The position numbers were made by a program, and so were the translations under genes. From Serinus canaria (taxonomy: Eukaryota; Chordata; Aves; Passeriformes; Fringillidae), in NCBI RefSeq assembly GCF_022539315.1, contig NC_066337.1, positions 4,359,234 through 4,423,233 on the forward strand: a stretch of DNA of 64,000 nucleotides. Direction: 5' to 3'. Each line of letters starts with the position of its first letter. The first letter of the stretch is position 1. Shown piece by piece: positions 11,219 through 21,711 of this stretch. The notes under the pieces were generated by a model. The model saw only the letters and a list, made by a program, of their open reading frames with translations, searched no databases and had not been told where the DNA came from.

Positions 11219-11660
11219 GAGCAGTTTTGGGGCAGGAAGATGGGGAAGATGCATTGATCCTCAAGGGTGTTTGTAGGGACTTAAATCCTCTCTATGAGGA
11301 GTTTTGGGGCAGGAAGATGGGAAAGATGCATTGATCCCCAAAGTCAGGGTGTTTGTAGGAGTTAAATCCTCTCTGTGAGCAGTTTTGGGGCAGGAAGATG
11401 GGAAAGATGCATTGATCCCCAAAGTCAGGGAGTTTGTAGAGAGTTAAATCCTCTCTGTGGGCAGTTTTGGGGCAAGAAGATGGGGAAGATGGGGAAGATG
11501 CATTGATCCCCGAGGTCAGGGAGTTTGTAGGGAGTTAAATCCTCTGATTCCTGCCCCAAAACTGCCTCCCAGTTTTGGGGCAGGAATCAGAGGAAGGTGG
11601 GGAAGATGCATTGATCCCCAAGGTCAGGGTGTTTGTAGGGTTAAACCCTCTCTGTGACAG
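11219..11660. repeat. ~80-bp minisatellite, 5 copies, with inverted segment
   Basis: Copies start near 11219, 11296, 11377, 11459 and 11569. Each has CAGTTTTGGGGCAGGAAGAT, GGGAAGATGCATTGATCCCC, GGGTGTTTGTAGG and TTAAATCCTCTCTGTG. Copy 4 carries an extra GATGGGGAA. Before copy 5 a short segment has been inserted in inverted orientation, giving the palindrome listed separately. Confidence 0.9.
11541..11593. repeat. Perfect 24-bp palindrome, 5-nt loop
   Basis: Arm 1 (11541-11564) begins CCTCTGATTCCTGCC and arm 2 (11570-11593) ends GGCAGGAATCAGAGG. The arms pair without mismatch around CCTCC. The inner part of arm 2 is the start of a regular array unit (CAGTTTTGGGGCAGGA), so arm 1 is an inverted copy of a unit start. 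This is the signature of a template switch within the array. Confidence 0.95.
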
Positions 11661-12042
11661 CTTCTTTGGGAAGCTGGGTGATGAAATTAAGAATCCTCAT
11701 AAAGGCTGACCTCCCATGCAAGTAGCAAATGTTACCCAGGGGGAAAACAGGCAGTACCAGGGGAAGCAGGTTGTTTTCCCCCTGCAAATTCCCCAATCTA
11801 AGGAACACTTTCAAACCCCCCTACAGCTGGGTGTGGGGGGCTCTGACTGTGCAGAGCCCCACCTGACCTCACCACAGACTGACTGGTGGCTGAACAGGGC
11901 AGGGGACGGGTCCCTGTGTCTGCTGAGGCTCTGGAGGCACCATCAGCTGTCCTGGGCCATCACCCACCCGGGGGGCCCTTCCTGACTCATCCTGATGTAC
12001 CTGAGACACAAATCAGCAGGATTGCCCTGGATCCAGCTGCCT
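11661..12042. other. Unique non-coding sequence
   Basis: About 380 bp between two minisatellites. No element recognised and no supported gene. Confidence 0.4.
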
Positions 12043-12218
12043 GGGAAAGCAGGATGGTGTGCCTGGAAAAGCAGGATGGTGTCCTTGGAAAAGCAGGATG
12101 GTGTGCCTGGAAAAGCAGGATGGTGTGCCTGGAAAAGCAGGATTATATCCTTGGAAAAGCAGGATGGTGTGCCTTGGAAAAGCAGGATTATATCCTTGGA
12201 AAAGCAGGATGATGTTCC
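12043..12218. repeat. 22-bp minisatellite, 8 copies
   Basis: Eight units of 22-23 bp have the core GGAAAAGCAGGATGGTGTGC. A second variant, GGAAAAGCAGGATTATATCC, alternates in the last four units. 66 bp is three units, so all frames remain open through the array. The plus and minus frames of about 100 codons there are artefacts. Confidence 0.95.
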
Positions 12219-14508
12219 CCAGCTCCAGGCAGGAAGCTGGAGTCCTTATTTCCAAAATTCTCTACTTCCCCACCACACAAAGGTGCTGTGGAACACCTGA
12301 GGTTGGTGTTTCCCCTCCCAGAGCCTCTGGGGCTGACTCTTTTTCCGCCCAGGCTTTTCTGCATCCCCTGAGTGTATAAAATTCCCATTTCTCTGAAGGA
12401 AGCTGTGCCAGCAGGGAGAGCTGGGGAAGTTATTTCTGGGGAAGATGCTCAGCTGCTGGGTGGATTTATTGCTCCAACAAAGGAAGTGCTGCTGGGCTGG
12501 CTGACACCCCTGGAAGGCTTTGCCCCTCAGAACCTGAATTCATTATGGGACTGTAAAAGGCACAGAAATGTGATTTGGAAGGTGCAGCTCTAAGCTCCAT
12601 TTGCTCCCAGGCTTGCTCCTGGTGCCCATGTGAGTAAGAACCAGCTCCAAATCTGGGATTTCTCTGAATGGGAGAACAGGCTTATCCCTGGCTCATACAT
12701 TGTGAGCTGACACTTCCAGGGGCTTGGCAGCTCCTCTGAGGAGGAACCATCGATTGTGAGGCAGAAATCCAATATAATGGGAGGAGAAGGGAGCAGGACA
12801 TCATTGACACCACTCGCAGCCCTTTGTCCCCAAATGTTAATCAAGGTGCCCTCTCTGGCATCAGAGGCCTCCCTGGACTGTCCCAAGGTGCATTTTTCTC
12901 TCTGGAAAATGGGAGTGGTGCTTAGCTGGGGGAGATAAGTGTCGGCTGATCTGCTCCTCACACAGCTGGATTAACCAGCAATGTAAAAAAAGGGATTTGG
13001 GAGCAGGGCTGGGATCAGGGCCTGGCTTCTCCCTTCCTTCTCCCCATGCTCCCCTCTGGAGGCTCTTTCTGGCTCCTGTTTGGTGTCAGCTCCTGGAGCA
13101 GGGAGGATGTTTACCTTTCCTCCTTGCACAACAGGGCTGTGCTGCAGAAAAAATCAGATTTCTGCTCACGGGGGGGGAAATGATCACAGGGGTTTCACCT
13201 CAGCTTGAAATTTGCATAATGGAAGTGCAAAATTGGGGTGAAAGGGGGAACAGCTCAGAGGGAAAAGAGCACAACCTCATCTGTTTCAGGTCTTCCCAGT
13301 GCCATTTAATGCCTGGAGATGTTTGAGATCTTGGTCTCAGCCATCCCATTGAGGGGATGAGTCGTGGAGGAACCTGCTGGGTCTCACTGAGCACAGGGGA
13401 AGGAAAAAAGTCGTTTTTACACATCAGGGGATGAGAAATCTCCCTCAAACACCCCCAGCTCTACACTGGCAAGTGATGTCACTGTCAGCAGCCCCGAGGG
13501 ATTCATTCTGCACAGTCATGGGAGCAGAGCTGCTCCAGGGGAGGGTGGAAAGTGGCACTGGCCCTGTGCTGGGTGGGAGTGCAGCCCAGGTAAAACCTCC
13601 CTCCCTGCCAGCTCTGGGGGTCTGTCAGAGCTCCCAGTCTCTGGGTTTAGCACAGACATCCCCAGGTTTGCTCAGCCCCAGCCTTCCAGCAGCGTTCCCA
13701 AGGTGTTCTGCTGCCAGGGACTGCCCTGCCAGGTGCTGCCCGTGCCAGAACTCAGCCCCAGGGGCACAGATTTGGTGTCTGGGGAATGCAGAGACATCAA
13801 ACACATCTCCTGTCCTTCTTTCCAGCCTCAGTTTATAATTGTTGGTTTAAATTTTATTCCAATCCTGACCACACCTGACAGAACATTGTCCTACCTGCAC
13901 ATGCAACTCTGATTTTTGGGAATCTTAGTGGGAAATGGGAATTCTGAGGCTTCCCAGGGAAGGGAGGAGCACTCCTGCTCCCAGGTGTGGGAGGCTGGTG
14001 TCTCTAAGCTCTGTACCAGGAGCTGTGGCTGTTCAGGAGCACCTCAAGCCCCACCTTGGGCTGCTGGGACTTGCTAAATTCAGGGGAAATGTTCAGAGTG
14101 GTCTGAAGGGACAGCACCAGATGAACATGGACGAGAGGTCCAAGGGGTCTCAAACAGTTTCTGCAGCCTGTCAGCTGCTTGGTTACAGCAATTTCAGCAA
14201 TTCCCTCCACTTCTCACTGTTTTTTTTATTTCCCCTCCACTTTTCTGCAGCCCAGCCTCAGCCTTTGTGCACCACCAGGCAGCACAGAACGTGGTGGGGA
14301 CAGAAAAACTCCCAGGACGCTTTTTCTATTTTTCTTTTTCTTTTCCTTTTCCTTTTTCTTTTGTTGTGTTTCTAGAGGGGCTTGATGCCTTGTGCAGGCT
14401 GGCCTAGAGCAGAGGATGGACAGAGTTACAGAATAAAGCAGGGATTTATTGAAAGGCCTCAATGGATGCACCTCGGGCAGCACAAGAGCCCAGCCAGGGC
14501 TGCACCCA
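12219..14508. other. Unique non-coding sequence with a pyrimidine tract
   Basis: About 2.3 kb with no recognised element. A T-rich pyrimidine tract of repeated TTTTTC/TTTTCC lies at about 14321-14361. Overlapping frames of 100-150 codons occur on both strands with no visible domain. Confidence 0.4.
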
Positions 14509-14727
14509 AGGTGAACCAAAATGGTCCCAAAATGAACCCAGGATGAACCAAAATGGTCCCAAAATGAACCCAGGGTGAACCAAAATGGTCCCAAAATGAA
14601 CCCAGGATGAACCAAAATGGTCCCAAAATGCACCCAGGATGAACCAAAATGGTCCCAAAATGACTCCAGGATGACCCAAAATGGCCCCAAAATGACCCCA
14701 AAATGAACCAAAATGGCCCCAAAATGC
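14509..14727. repeat. 32-bp minisatellite, ~7 copies
   Basis: Units of 32 bp read GATGAACCAAAATGGTCCC, then AAAATGAACCCAG. The last two units shorten and switch to GGCCCC. The unit is made of two related halves (ACCAAAATGGTCCC and CCAAAATGAACCCA), so it probably grew from a ~16-bp ancestor. Minus-strand frames of 87-167 codons here only translate the repeat. Confidence 0.95.
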
Positions 14728-15403
14728 CCGAGCGCTCCCGGGGTCTCTCCCTGGGATCAGCTCTGCTCCATTTGCCCCTTGCAGTTCATTGTCCCAGCCC
14801 AGCTTTAGCCCAGCCAGTCCCAGCCTTGTTTTTCTCTCTCCAGCCCACGGGGTTTGTGCTCCTGGGCTGAGATTTGGATCATTTGTCCTTGGTGCCCAGC
14901 TGGAGCAGGAATTGTTTTGTCTCCCTGCTCTGTGCACAGAGCTCACCATGCCCTGATGGGAACCCAGACCCTCACACTAAAGCAGCACAGAATGGGAAAA
15001 ACAGAAAACCCAAACCCTGAGGCAGCAGCAGTGTGAGGGAGCAGGAGGCTGAGGGAGCCCTGGCATGGCAGGGCAGCCCATGGTGGAGCACAGAGGCTGC
15101 AGAGCTCCTTGGTGCTGGAATCCAAATCCCTGTCAGCTGCTGAGGCACAGCTCCTCTGATGACTCTGCTTGTTGAGGATAATTAGCTGCAGCACACAGAC
15201 ACACACACGGATGTCTCTATTCTTCCTGCAATTGCTCAGCACATGCTGTGCATCCTCGATGAGCTCTTGGTTAAAACCCAGGGCCGTGTTTTCAACTCCC
15301 AGAGTCCAAATTCACTTTGTAAAGTGACTTAAAAACACAAAAGTGTCCTCAGGAGCCAGCCAGGGTTAGCAGTTGATATTTAAAAGCACCATGTTTTCAG
15401 GGT
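14728..15403. other. Unique non-coding sequence
   Basis: About 680 bp. It includes a short CA/ACAC run near 15196-15208. No gene or element recognised. Confidence 0.4.
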
Positions 15404-15486
15404 TTTTTTAAATGTTTTTTGTGGTTTTTTTTTTTTTTTTTTTGGTTTTTTTTTTTTTTTTTTTTTTTTTTTTGTTGTTGTTTTTT
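15404..15486. repeat. Poly(T) tract, interrupted
   Basis: Long T runs of about 21 and 28 bases are separated by GG, preceded by TTTTTTTAAATGTTTTTTGTGG and followed by GTTGTTG. It could be the A-tail of an old minus-strand retroposon, but no body is recognisable next to it. Confidence 0.9.
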
Positions 15487-16423
15487 CTCATGATCTTTCA
15501 AAGAATGGAATTCCCCCCCGACTTCTGCCAGTCTCAGGGGCTTGCAGCCCCCTCTGAGCACAGACTGCTCCAAAGGAGAGTGGCAGCAATAATCCAGGGA
15601 TGAACAAGAGGCACAGCCCAACACCCTGCCCAAGGGGGAGGGAAAATCAGCATTTAATGCCAACAAGGCTCCGTTCAAACACGCTGGATATCTGAAATCC
15701 TGATTTCTCCCTGCCACTCTTTGCCTTGAGAATGTCACCAGTGCGTTTGAGGTGGCTCCTGACAGTGCTGCCAGGTCTGGAGAGAGGTGAGGAGAAAGAA
15801 AAAGGGACAGAAGAGGTGACACTGACATCTGCATCCCTCCAGGCTGGCAGGAAGCTTGGAAGGGAATTGCATCCTAAGGATCAAGTTTTTAACTGCCTGG
15901 GGCTTTGGCAGGGAAGGCACAGAGCAATTCAGGCTCCCTCAGTGCCATGGGAGGTCTGGCTGCTCTTTCTGAGCTCCTCTCCTTCCTGGAGCAGAGGGCA
16001 GGACCGAGTTCAGGACCTTGGCTCCCAGACAAGGAAATCATCAGAGGGACGGGAGCCCAAGGAAATGTTTTCTTGTCACCATGTGATGTTAATACCAAAA
16101 CAAACCAAGTGCTCAGGGACCAGGAAGCTCTCTGACATCTCTGTCAGCGTTTGCCAAAGTCAGGCAGCCTTGAGAGGCTGATCTCAGCCATGCAGGGAGT
16201 GCTGGCCGGGCTGGGAGCTCTCTGCACATGCTGGTGCTGCTCCAGCACCCAAACAGCAGCTCCCAGGGAGCTGTGGGCTCTGCAGGCACTCAGAGGAGTT
16301 TGCTTTTTGTTCTCCTCCCTGAGCACACCCACGAGCTCCTTCTCTTGGCCAGCAGGGACTGCCTGACCTTGGCCGAGCAATCTTTGGGCAGGGCTCTGCT
16401 CTGTCCTGAAACTCTTTCCTCAG
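15487..16423. other. Unique non-coding sequence
   Basis: About 940 bp of mixed composition. No recognised element. Frames of 145-151 codons occur on both strands without domains. Confidence 0.4.
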
Positions 16424-16994
16424 AAACATTTTCCCTGTGGATATCAGCCCCCAACATCTTCCCTGTGGATATCAGCCCCCAAACATTTTCCCTGTGGATA
16501 TCAGCCCCAACATCTTCCCTGTGGATATCAGCCCCCAAACATTTTCCCTGTGGATATCAGCCCCCAACATTTTCCCTGTGGATATCAGCCCCCAACATCT
16601 TCCCTGTGGATATCAGCCCCCAACATCTTCCCTGTGGATATCAGCCCCCAACATCTTCCCTGTGGATATCAGCCCCCAACATCTTCCCTGTGGATATCAG
16701 CCCCCAAACATTTTCCCTGTGGATATCAGCCCCCAACATCTTCCCTGTGGATATCAGCCCCCAAACATTTTCCCTGTGGATATCAGCCCCCAACATTTTC
16801 CCTGTGGATATCAGCCCCCCAACATTTTCCCTGTGGATATCAGCCCCCAACATTCTTCCCTGTGGATATCAGCCCCCAACATCTTCCCTGTGGATATCAG
16901 CCCCCAACATCTTCCCTGTGGATATCAGCCCCCAAACATTTTCCCTGTGGATATCAGCCCCCAAACATTTTCCCTGTGGATATCAGCCCCAAAT
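16424..16994. repeat. 28-bp minisatellite, ~20 copies, open in all forward frames
   Basis: About 20 units read CATTTTCCCTGTGGATATCA, then GCCCCCAA, varying between CATCTT and CATTTT and by single C or A insertions. The unit has an EcoRV-type GATATC. It contains no stop codon in any plus frame, and 28 is not a multiple of 3, so all three frames stay open together (up to 291 codons). That argues for accident, not for selection on one protein. Confidence 0.95.
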
Positions 16995-17808
16995 ATCTGG
17001 TTGTTCCAGGGCTCCCAGCCAGCAGATTTCATTCCTGGCACTTTTGTGTCCCTTTGATTCCTGGCACTTCTGTGTCCAGCACCCTGAATCCCTGGGGAGG
17101 TAACACCAAGCCCTGCTGCTGCTGTTATCATTTTACAGTGAGATCTTATCTCAGAAATGTCTCCTTTGATAAGAGGTTTCCCCCCCTCTGAAAATGTTCT
17201 ACCATGTCATGGAAATAATTGTACTAAATATTGTCATGAAGGGACTGAAACTCCACAGATTCAGGTGCAAGTCTCAGCCTGACTGTAGATTTGATGTCTG
17301 AGCTGCTCTGTGCCTCAGTTTTCAGACTATCCAGTGGAAATAAAGAGCTCTCTGTGGTTTATCACTCTAGATCTTCAAAGGAAGGAACTGTCTCAGGGAG
17401 AGCCCCCCACCCCCAAACACCACTGGCCCAGAACAAACTGAATCCTGCAGGAATCATCTCAGTCCCACAGCACAAATCTGCAGTAAAGCCAATGGAAAAA
17501 AAAAAATTAAAATCCATGTGCAGAGCAGGCACGGACTGAGTCCCAAATGGATTTTCTGCAGCTCTCCCAGAGCACCCCCCTGGCAGCTGCTGCCTTATCT
17601 CCCTGTCCCTGTCCTGCAGACCTGCTGGGTCCCCTCCAGCACAGATGGACAGAACACTTCTGAGGCCTCAGGGCTGACCCAGAATTGCAAAACACAACCC
17701 AGAGCAGCTCAGTGCTCCAACTGCTCCAGTGCCACCCCCTAAACCCAGCGTGGGCACAGAGCCAGGGGCTCCTGCAGGTGACATCCCAGAGCAGCACCTC
17801 CAGAACTT
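16995..17808. other. Unique non-coding sequence
   Basis: About 810 bp. A short direct repeat of ATTCCTGGCACTT occurs at about 17031 and 17058. No gene recognised. Confidence 0.4.
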
Positions 17809-17813
17809 CTCCC

Positions 17814-18213
17814 TGTCACCACCACATTCTCTGAAAAACCCCTTTGCCCAGGATTTTCTCCTGGGAAGCTGAGAAGCCTCAGAGAAAAAGGAAACAAGAA
17901 TGATCTGGTTGCTGCTCCTGTGTTTTGGAATGGGTTTGGAGATTGTTCACCCACAGGTGATTGTTCCATTGGTTTTCTGTCAATTGTTTTCACTCTTTGG
18001 CCAATCAGGGCCACGCTGTGTGAGCCTCTGGAAAGATTCACAAGTTTTCATTATTATCTTTTTAGCCTTCTGTAAATATCCTTTCTCTATTCTTCAGTTT
18101 TAGCACAGCATTCTTTAGTATCATATAGACCATAAAATAATAAATTGCCCTTCAGAGAACACGGAGTCAGACTCATCATTCCCCCAGCCACGGGGGTCTC
18201 TGAAAATCTCCCA
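17814..18213 (+). mobile_element. Solo LTR of an endogenous retrovirus (LTR A)
   Basis: The 400-bp element starts TGTCACCACCACATTCTCTG and ends TGAAAATCTCCCA, flanked by the 5-bp direct repeat CTCCC (17809-17813 and 18214-18218), an intact target duplication. Internal landmarks are a CCAAT box in GGCCAATCAGGGCC (17999-18012) and a polyadenylation signal AATAAA (18139-18144) in an AT-rich stretch, followed by GGAGTCAGACTCATCATTCC. It resembles a common passerine LTR from memory. A 5-bp duplication suits an ERVL-type or related integrase. No internal retroviral region remains. Confidence 0.85.
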
Positions 18214-18272
18214 CTCCCTCTGCCATGGTCTGCAAACAGCTCACAGACCCTTCCTGGGAGCCCTGTGCTCAG

Positions 18273-18316
18273 AATGTCCATGGGCATTTGGACAGGGACA
18301 TTCAAATGCCCATGGA
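18273..18316. repeat. Compound inverted repeat
   Basis: TCCATGGGCATTTG (18277-18290) pairs perfectly with CAAATGCCCATGGA (18303-18316). An overlapping second pair, GAATGTCC (18273-18280) with GGACATTC (18296-18303), shares bases with the first. The two pairings are mutually exclusive. The site is 60 bp downstream of LTR A. Confidence 0.85.
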
Positions 18317-18579
18317 AGGGGCATGGACTGGAAAGGGAAGAATTTTGCTCAGTTGGTTTCTCAGCCACACAACCCACGGCCCCATCCACACCCCAGCCCC
18401 CTGCCTGGAGTGCTCAGCACAGCCTGAGCCCCAGGGAAAGCTTTTCCCTGAGCCCTTGGGGCTGCAACATCTGGGTTTTCCATCCAAGGATTCCTCCAGT
18501 GCTGCTAAACCTGGAAATCCCTGGCAATGGAGCCTCCTGAGCTGCTGCTTCCAGCAACGTTTCTGTCCATCAGCTTCTG
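18317..18579. other. Unique sequence between inverted repeat and arrays
   Basis: About 260 bp of GC-balanced sequence with no recognised element. Confidence 0.4.
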
Positions 18580-18684
18580 CCCTTGGGATGGGGCTTCCCT
18601 CCCTCCCTTGGGATGGAGCTTCCCTCCCTCCCTTGGGATGGAGCTTCCCTCCCTCCCCTGGGATGGAGCTTCCCTCCACGCCCT
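18580..18684. repeat. 25-bp minisatellite, 4 copies
   Basis: Four units of CCTTGGGATGGAGCTTCCCT plus CCCTC, the last diverged. The array sits just upstream of a separate 43-bp array. Confidence 0.9.
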
Positions 18685-18700
18685 GGGCCAGCAGCAGTCA

Positions 18701-19245
18701 CTGGGAATCAGGAAAACCCTTCACATTTCTTTCCCAGGAAAATCCTGGGAATCAGGAAAATCCTTCACATTTCTTTCCAGAAAGATCCTGGGAATCAGGA
18801 AAATCCTTCAAATTTGTTTCCCAGAAAGATCCTGGGAATCAGGAAAATCCTTCACATTTCTTTCCCAGAAAGATCCTGGGAATCAGGAAAATCCTTCAAA
18901 TTTCTTTCCCAGAAAATCCTGGGAATGAGGAAAGTCCTTCAAATTTATTTCCCAGGAAAATCCTGGGAATCAGGAAAATCCTTCACATTTGTTTCCCCCA
19001 AAAAATCCTGGGAATCGGGTAAATCCTTCAAACTTGTTTCCTAAGAAAATCCTGGGAATCAGGAAAATCCTTAAAATTTGTTTCCCAGAAAGATCCTGGG
19101 AATCAGAAAACCCTTCAAATTTCTTTCCTAGGATAATCCTGGGAATCAGGAAAACCCTTCAAATTTCTTTCCCAGAAGAATCCTGAGACTCAGGACAATC
19201 CTTCAAACTTGTTTCCCAGGAAAATCCTGGGAATCGGGAAAATGC
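18701..19245. repeat. 43-bp minisatellite, ~13 copies
   Basis: Units run CTGGGAATCAGGAAAATCCT, then TCACATTTCTTTCCCAGAAA. Copies vary in TTTGTTTCC versus TTTCTTTCC and in CACATT versus AAATT. Units slip between 42 and 45 bp, which moves the open frame around and yields frames of 130-265 codons on plus with no biological meaning. Confidence 0.95.
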
Positions 19246-19261
19246 TTGGGCTCAGGTGGGA

Positions 19262-19498
19262 CTTGGGGGAAGGGAAGGGAAGGGACAGGGAAGGGAAGGG
19301 AAGGGAAGGGAAGGGAAGGGCCTGGAAGGGAAGGGAAAGGAAGGGAGAAGGGAAGTGGAAGGGAGGAAGGAAAGGGAGGAAGGGAGGGAAGGAAAGGAAT
19401 GGAAGGAGAAGGGAGGGAAGGTCCAACAGACGGAAAGGGGGAAAAGGAAAGGTCACAGGAGGGAAGCGAAAGGAAAGGAAGTGAAAGTAAAAGGGAAC
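19262..19498. repeat. Purine-only GGGAA-type tract
   Basis: About 235 bp is almost entirely A and G on plus. It begins with clean GGGAA units and decays into mixed GGAAA, GGGAGGAA and GAAAGG. A homopurine run of this length can form triplex or G-quadruplex structure (known property of such tracts). Compare the cleaner array at 22939-23168. Confidence 0.9.
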
Positions 19499-20084
19499 CA
19501 CCTGAAAATTGAAAATTTTGAGCAGCACTTCACTTCCACTCAGACATTTCCCAAATCCAGCTCCAGCCTTGCTGAGCTGAAATCCTGGGATGTTGCTAAG
19601 TCTGTTACCAAGCAAAACCTGTCTGGGCAGGCTGAAATCCCTTCCAAAGCACCAGAGGAGCTTTTGCTGTTTGCAAACGGGATCTGAGCTCCTTTTCCTC
19701 GACAATAATGAAACCTTTAATGCTTGTGAATAAATTCTCCTCCTTTCAGAGGAGGCAAATCCTGGTTTTACCCTGGTCCAGGGGAATTATCTCCTCATGG
19801 ACTCAGAGTTAAACCCCTTCCCAGGCCCAGAGGAGGGAAGGAAGATCCTTTGAGTTTTGGAAAGCTTTGCCACCACCTGTGTCATCTCTTCTGCCTATCA
19901 GAGTCAGAAAAAAGCACAATATTTCTAATTTGAGTGTTCTGGTTGTGGGCAGTGATTTACCCAGCCTGAGTAATGGCAGGGACCAGGAATTATCTTCATT
20001 TTCTTAGGCCTGGATCTCTTCTGAAACAGCATCTCAGAGCTGTGCCTTGAGTTCAGAGTTGTGTGCAGCAGCTGAAACATCTTG
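19499..20084. other. Unique non-coding sequence
   Basis: About 585 bp with no array. No gene recognised. Confidence 0.4.
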
Positions 20085-20300
20085 ATTTATCCATATATAA
20101 GATAATAATCCATCTATATATCCACATAGATCATTATATGCCATCTAGATATCCATCTATACACGATATCCATCTATATATCCATTATATATCCATATCT
20201 ATATCCATTTATATATCCACTTATATATCCATATATATATATATATCCAGTTATATATCTATTTCTATATCCATATATATACACATTTATATATCCATTC
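20085..20300. repeat. ATCCATATATA-type low-complexity array
   Basis: Degenerate repeats of TATATCCA and CCATCTATA with a short TATATATATATA core (about 20231-20245). The unit length drifts between 8 and 16 bp. Confidence 0.9.
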
Positions 20301-21196
20301 TGTGAACCCAGGATTCAAACAAAAAAAGCAGAATTGATCATTCTCCCTCATGCTAGGACTTCAACTGCTTTTGAGGATGTTTTGGAGGAGTTTAAAGGCT
20401 GACAGGAAACTTTTAAAACTTGCAGATTCTGGAGCCACATTGATTTCTGCACCACGCAGGATAAATAATTTCAATAATTCAAGTTTGGCCAAAGGTCTTT
20501 TTCCATCCTGAATGAAACTGCAGTCCATCACTAATTTTTTTTTTCAATTTTAGCCTTTTATGGACGCATAATGGATTTTTTTTTAATTGCTTCTACAGGC
20601 ATAGGAGTTGTAAGTGATCCCCTGTGGTTTTGATGGCCTGTAAATTACTTTGTGCTTTTCTTCTCTCTGCTCTCAGGGTTATAAAAGGATTATAAACAAT
20701 AGTGAGAGGTGCTGGCAGGCAGATTGGATGACAATTAGGTGGAACCACTGATGGGAAATGCATAACAAGATGATAAATAATATTTTGGGGCAACTGGGAA
20801 ATAACATTTGTATGAAATCTCTTTCTGGAAGAATCCTCCTGCTGTGTTCAGGGCATTGCAGCACTGGGGGTTTGACCAGGCCTTTGTGTGAGCAAGGGTA
20901 AAATGTTTCTCTTGGTGCCCAAATTGCAAAATGGGAATTTTAACCTCACCTTTGCCTTCCTTGCTTGCCTCAATCAGAAACTCCTGGGGGTAGGGACAGC
21001 CTGTGGGGCCAGACAGTGCGTAATCTAATGGGCTAATTGCAAAATAAAATCTTCCTCATCATCATCATCCTCATGGCTGGGTGCTGGCAAGAGCCAGCAG
21101 GGCAGAGCAGCAGCTGGTGGGGTTCAAAGGGATGGCACACCGGGCTGGAGCAGGGGCCATGCTCAGGCAGAACCTTCCAGAAGTGCTTTGAACTTC
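20301..21196. other. Unique AT-leaning sequence up to the assembly gap
   Basis: About 900 bp with T runs near 20537 and 20577. No element or exon recognised. A small CATCAT triplet run lies at about 21057-21069. Confidence 0.4.
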
Positions 21197-21696
21197 NNNN
21201 NNNNNNNNNNNNNNNNNNNNNNNNNNNNNNNNNNNNNNNNNNNNNNNNNNNNNNNNNNNNNNNNNNNNNNNNNNNNNNNNNNNNNNNNNNNNNNNNNNNN
21301 NNNNNNNNNNNNNNNNNNNNNNNNNNNNNNNNNNNNNNNNNNNNNNNNNNNNNNNNNNNNNNNNNNNNNNNNNNNNNNNNNNNNNNNNNNNNNNNNNNNN
21401 NNNNNNNNNNNNNNNNNNNNNNNNNNNNNNNNNNNNNNNNNNNNNNNNNNNNNNNNNNNNNNNNNNNNNNNNNNNNNNNNNNNNNNNNNNNNNNNNNNNN
21501 NNNNNNNNNNNNNNNNNNNNNNNNNNNNNNNNNNNNNNNNNNNNNNNNNNNNNNNNNNNNNNNNNNNNNNNNNNNNNNNNNNNNNNNNNNNNNNNNNNNN
21601 NNNNNNNNNNNNNNNNNNNNNNNNNNNNNNNNNNNNNNNNNNNNNNNNNNNNNNNNNNNNNNNNNNNNNNNNNNNNNNNNNNNNNNNNNNNNNNNN
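21197..21696. other. Assembly gap, exactly 500 N
   Basis: Five hundred consecutive N bases, followed at once by a 15-base T run (21697-21711). The round number suggests a placeholder, so the real distance is unknown. Every open frame that crosses it is meaningless. Confidence 0.99.
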
Positions 21697-21711
21697 TTTT
21701 TTTTTTTTTTT

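Noticed and set aside
18701..19245. CRISPR-like regular repeats
   Set aside because: Units are contiguous tandem copies without unique spacers, and the genome is vertebrate in character.
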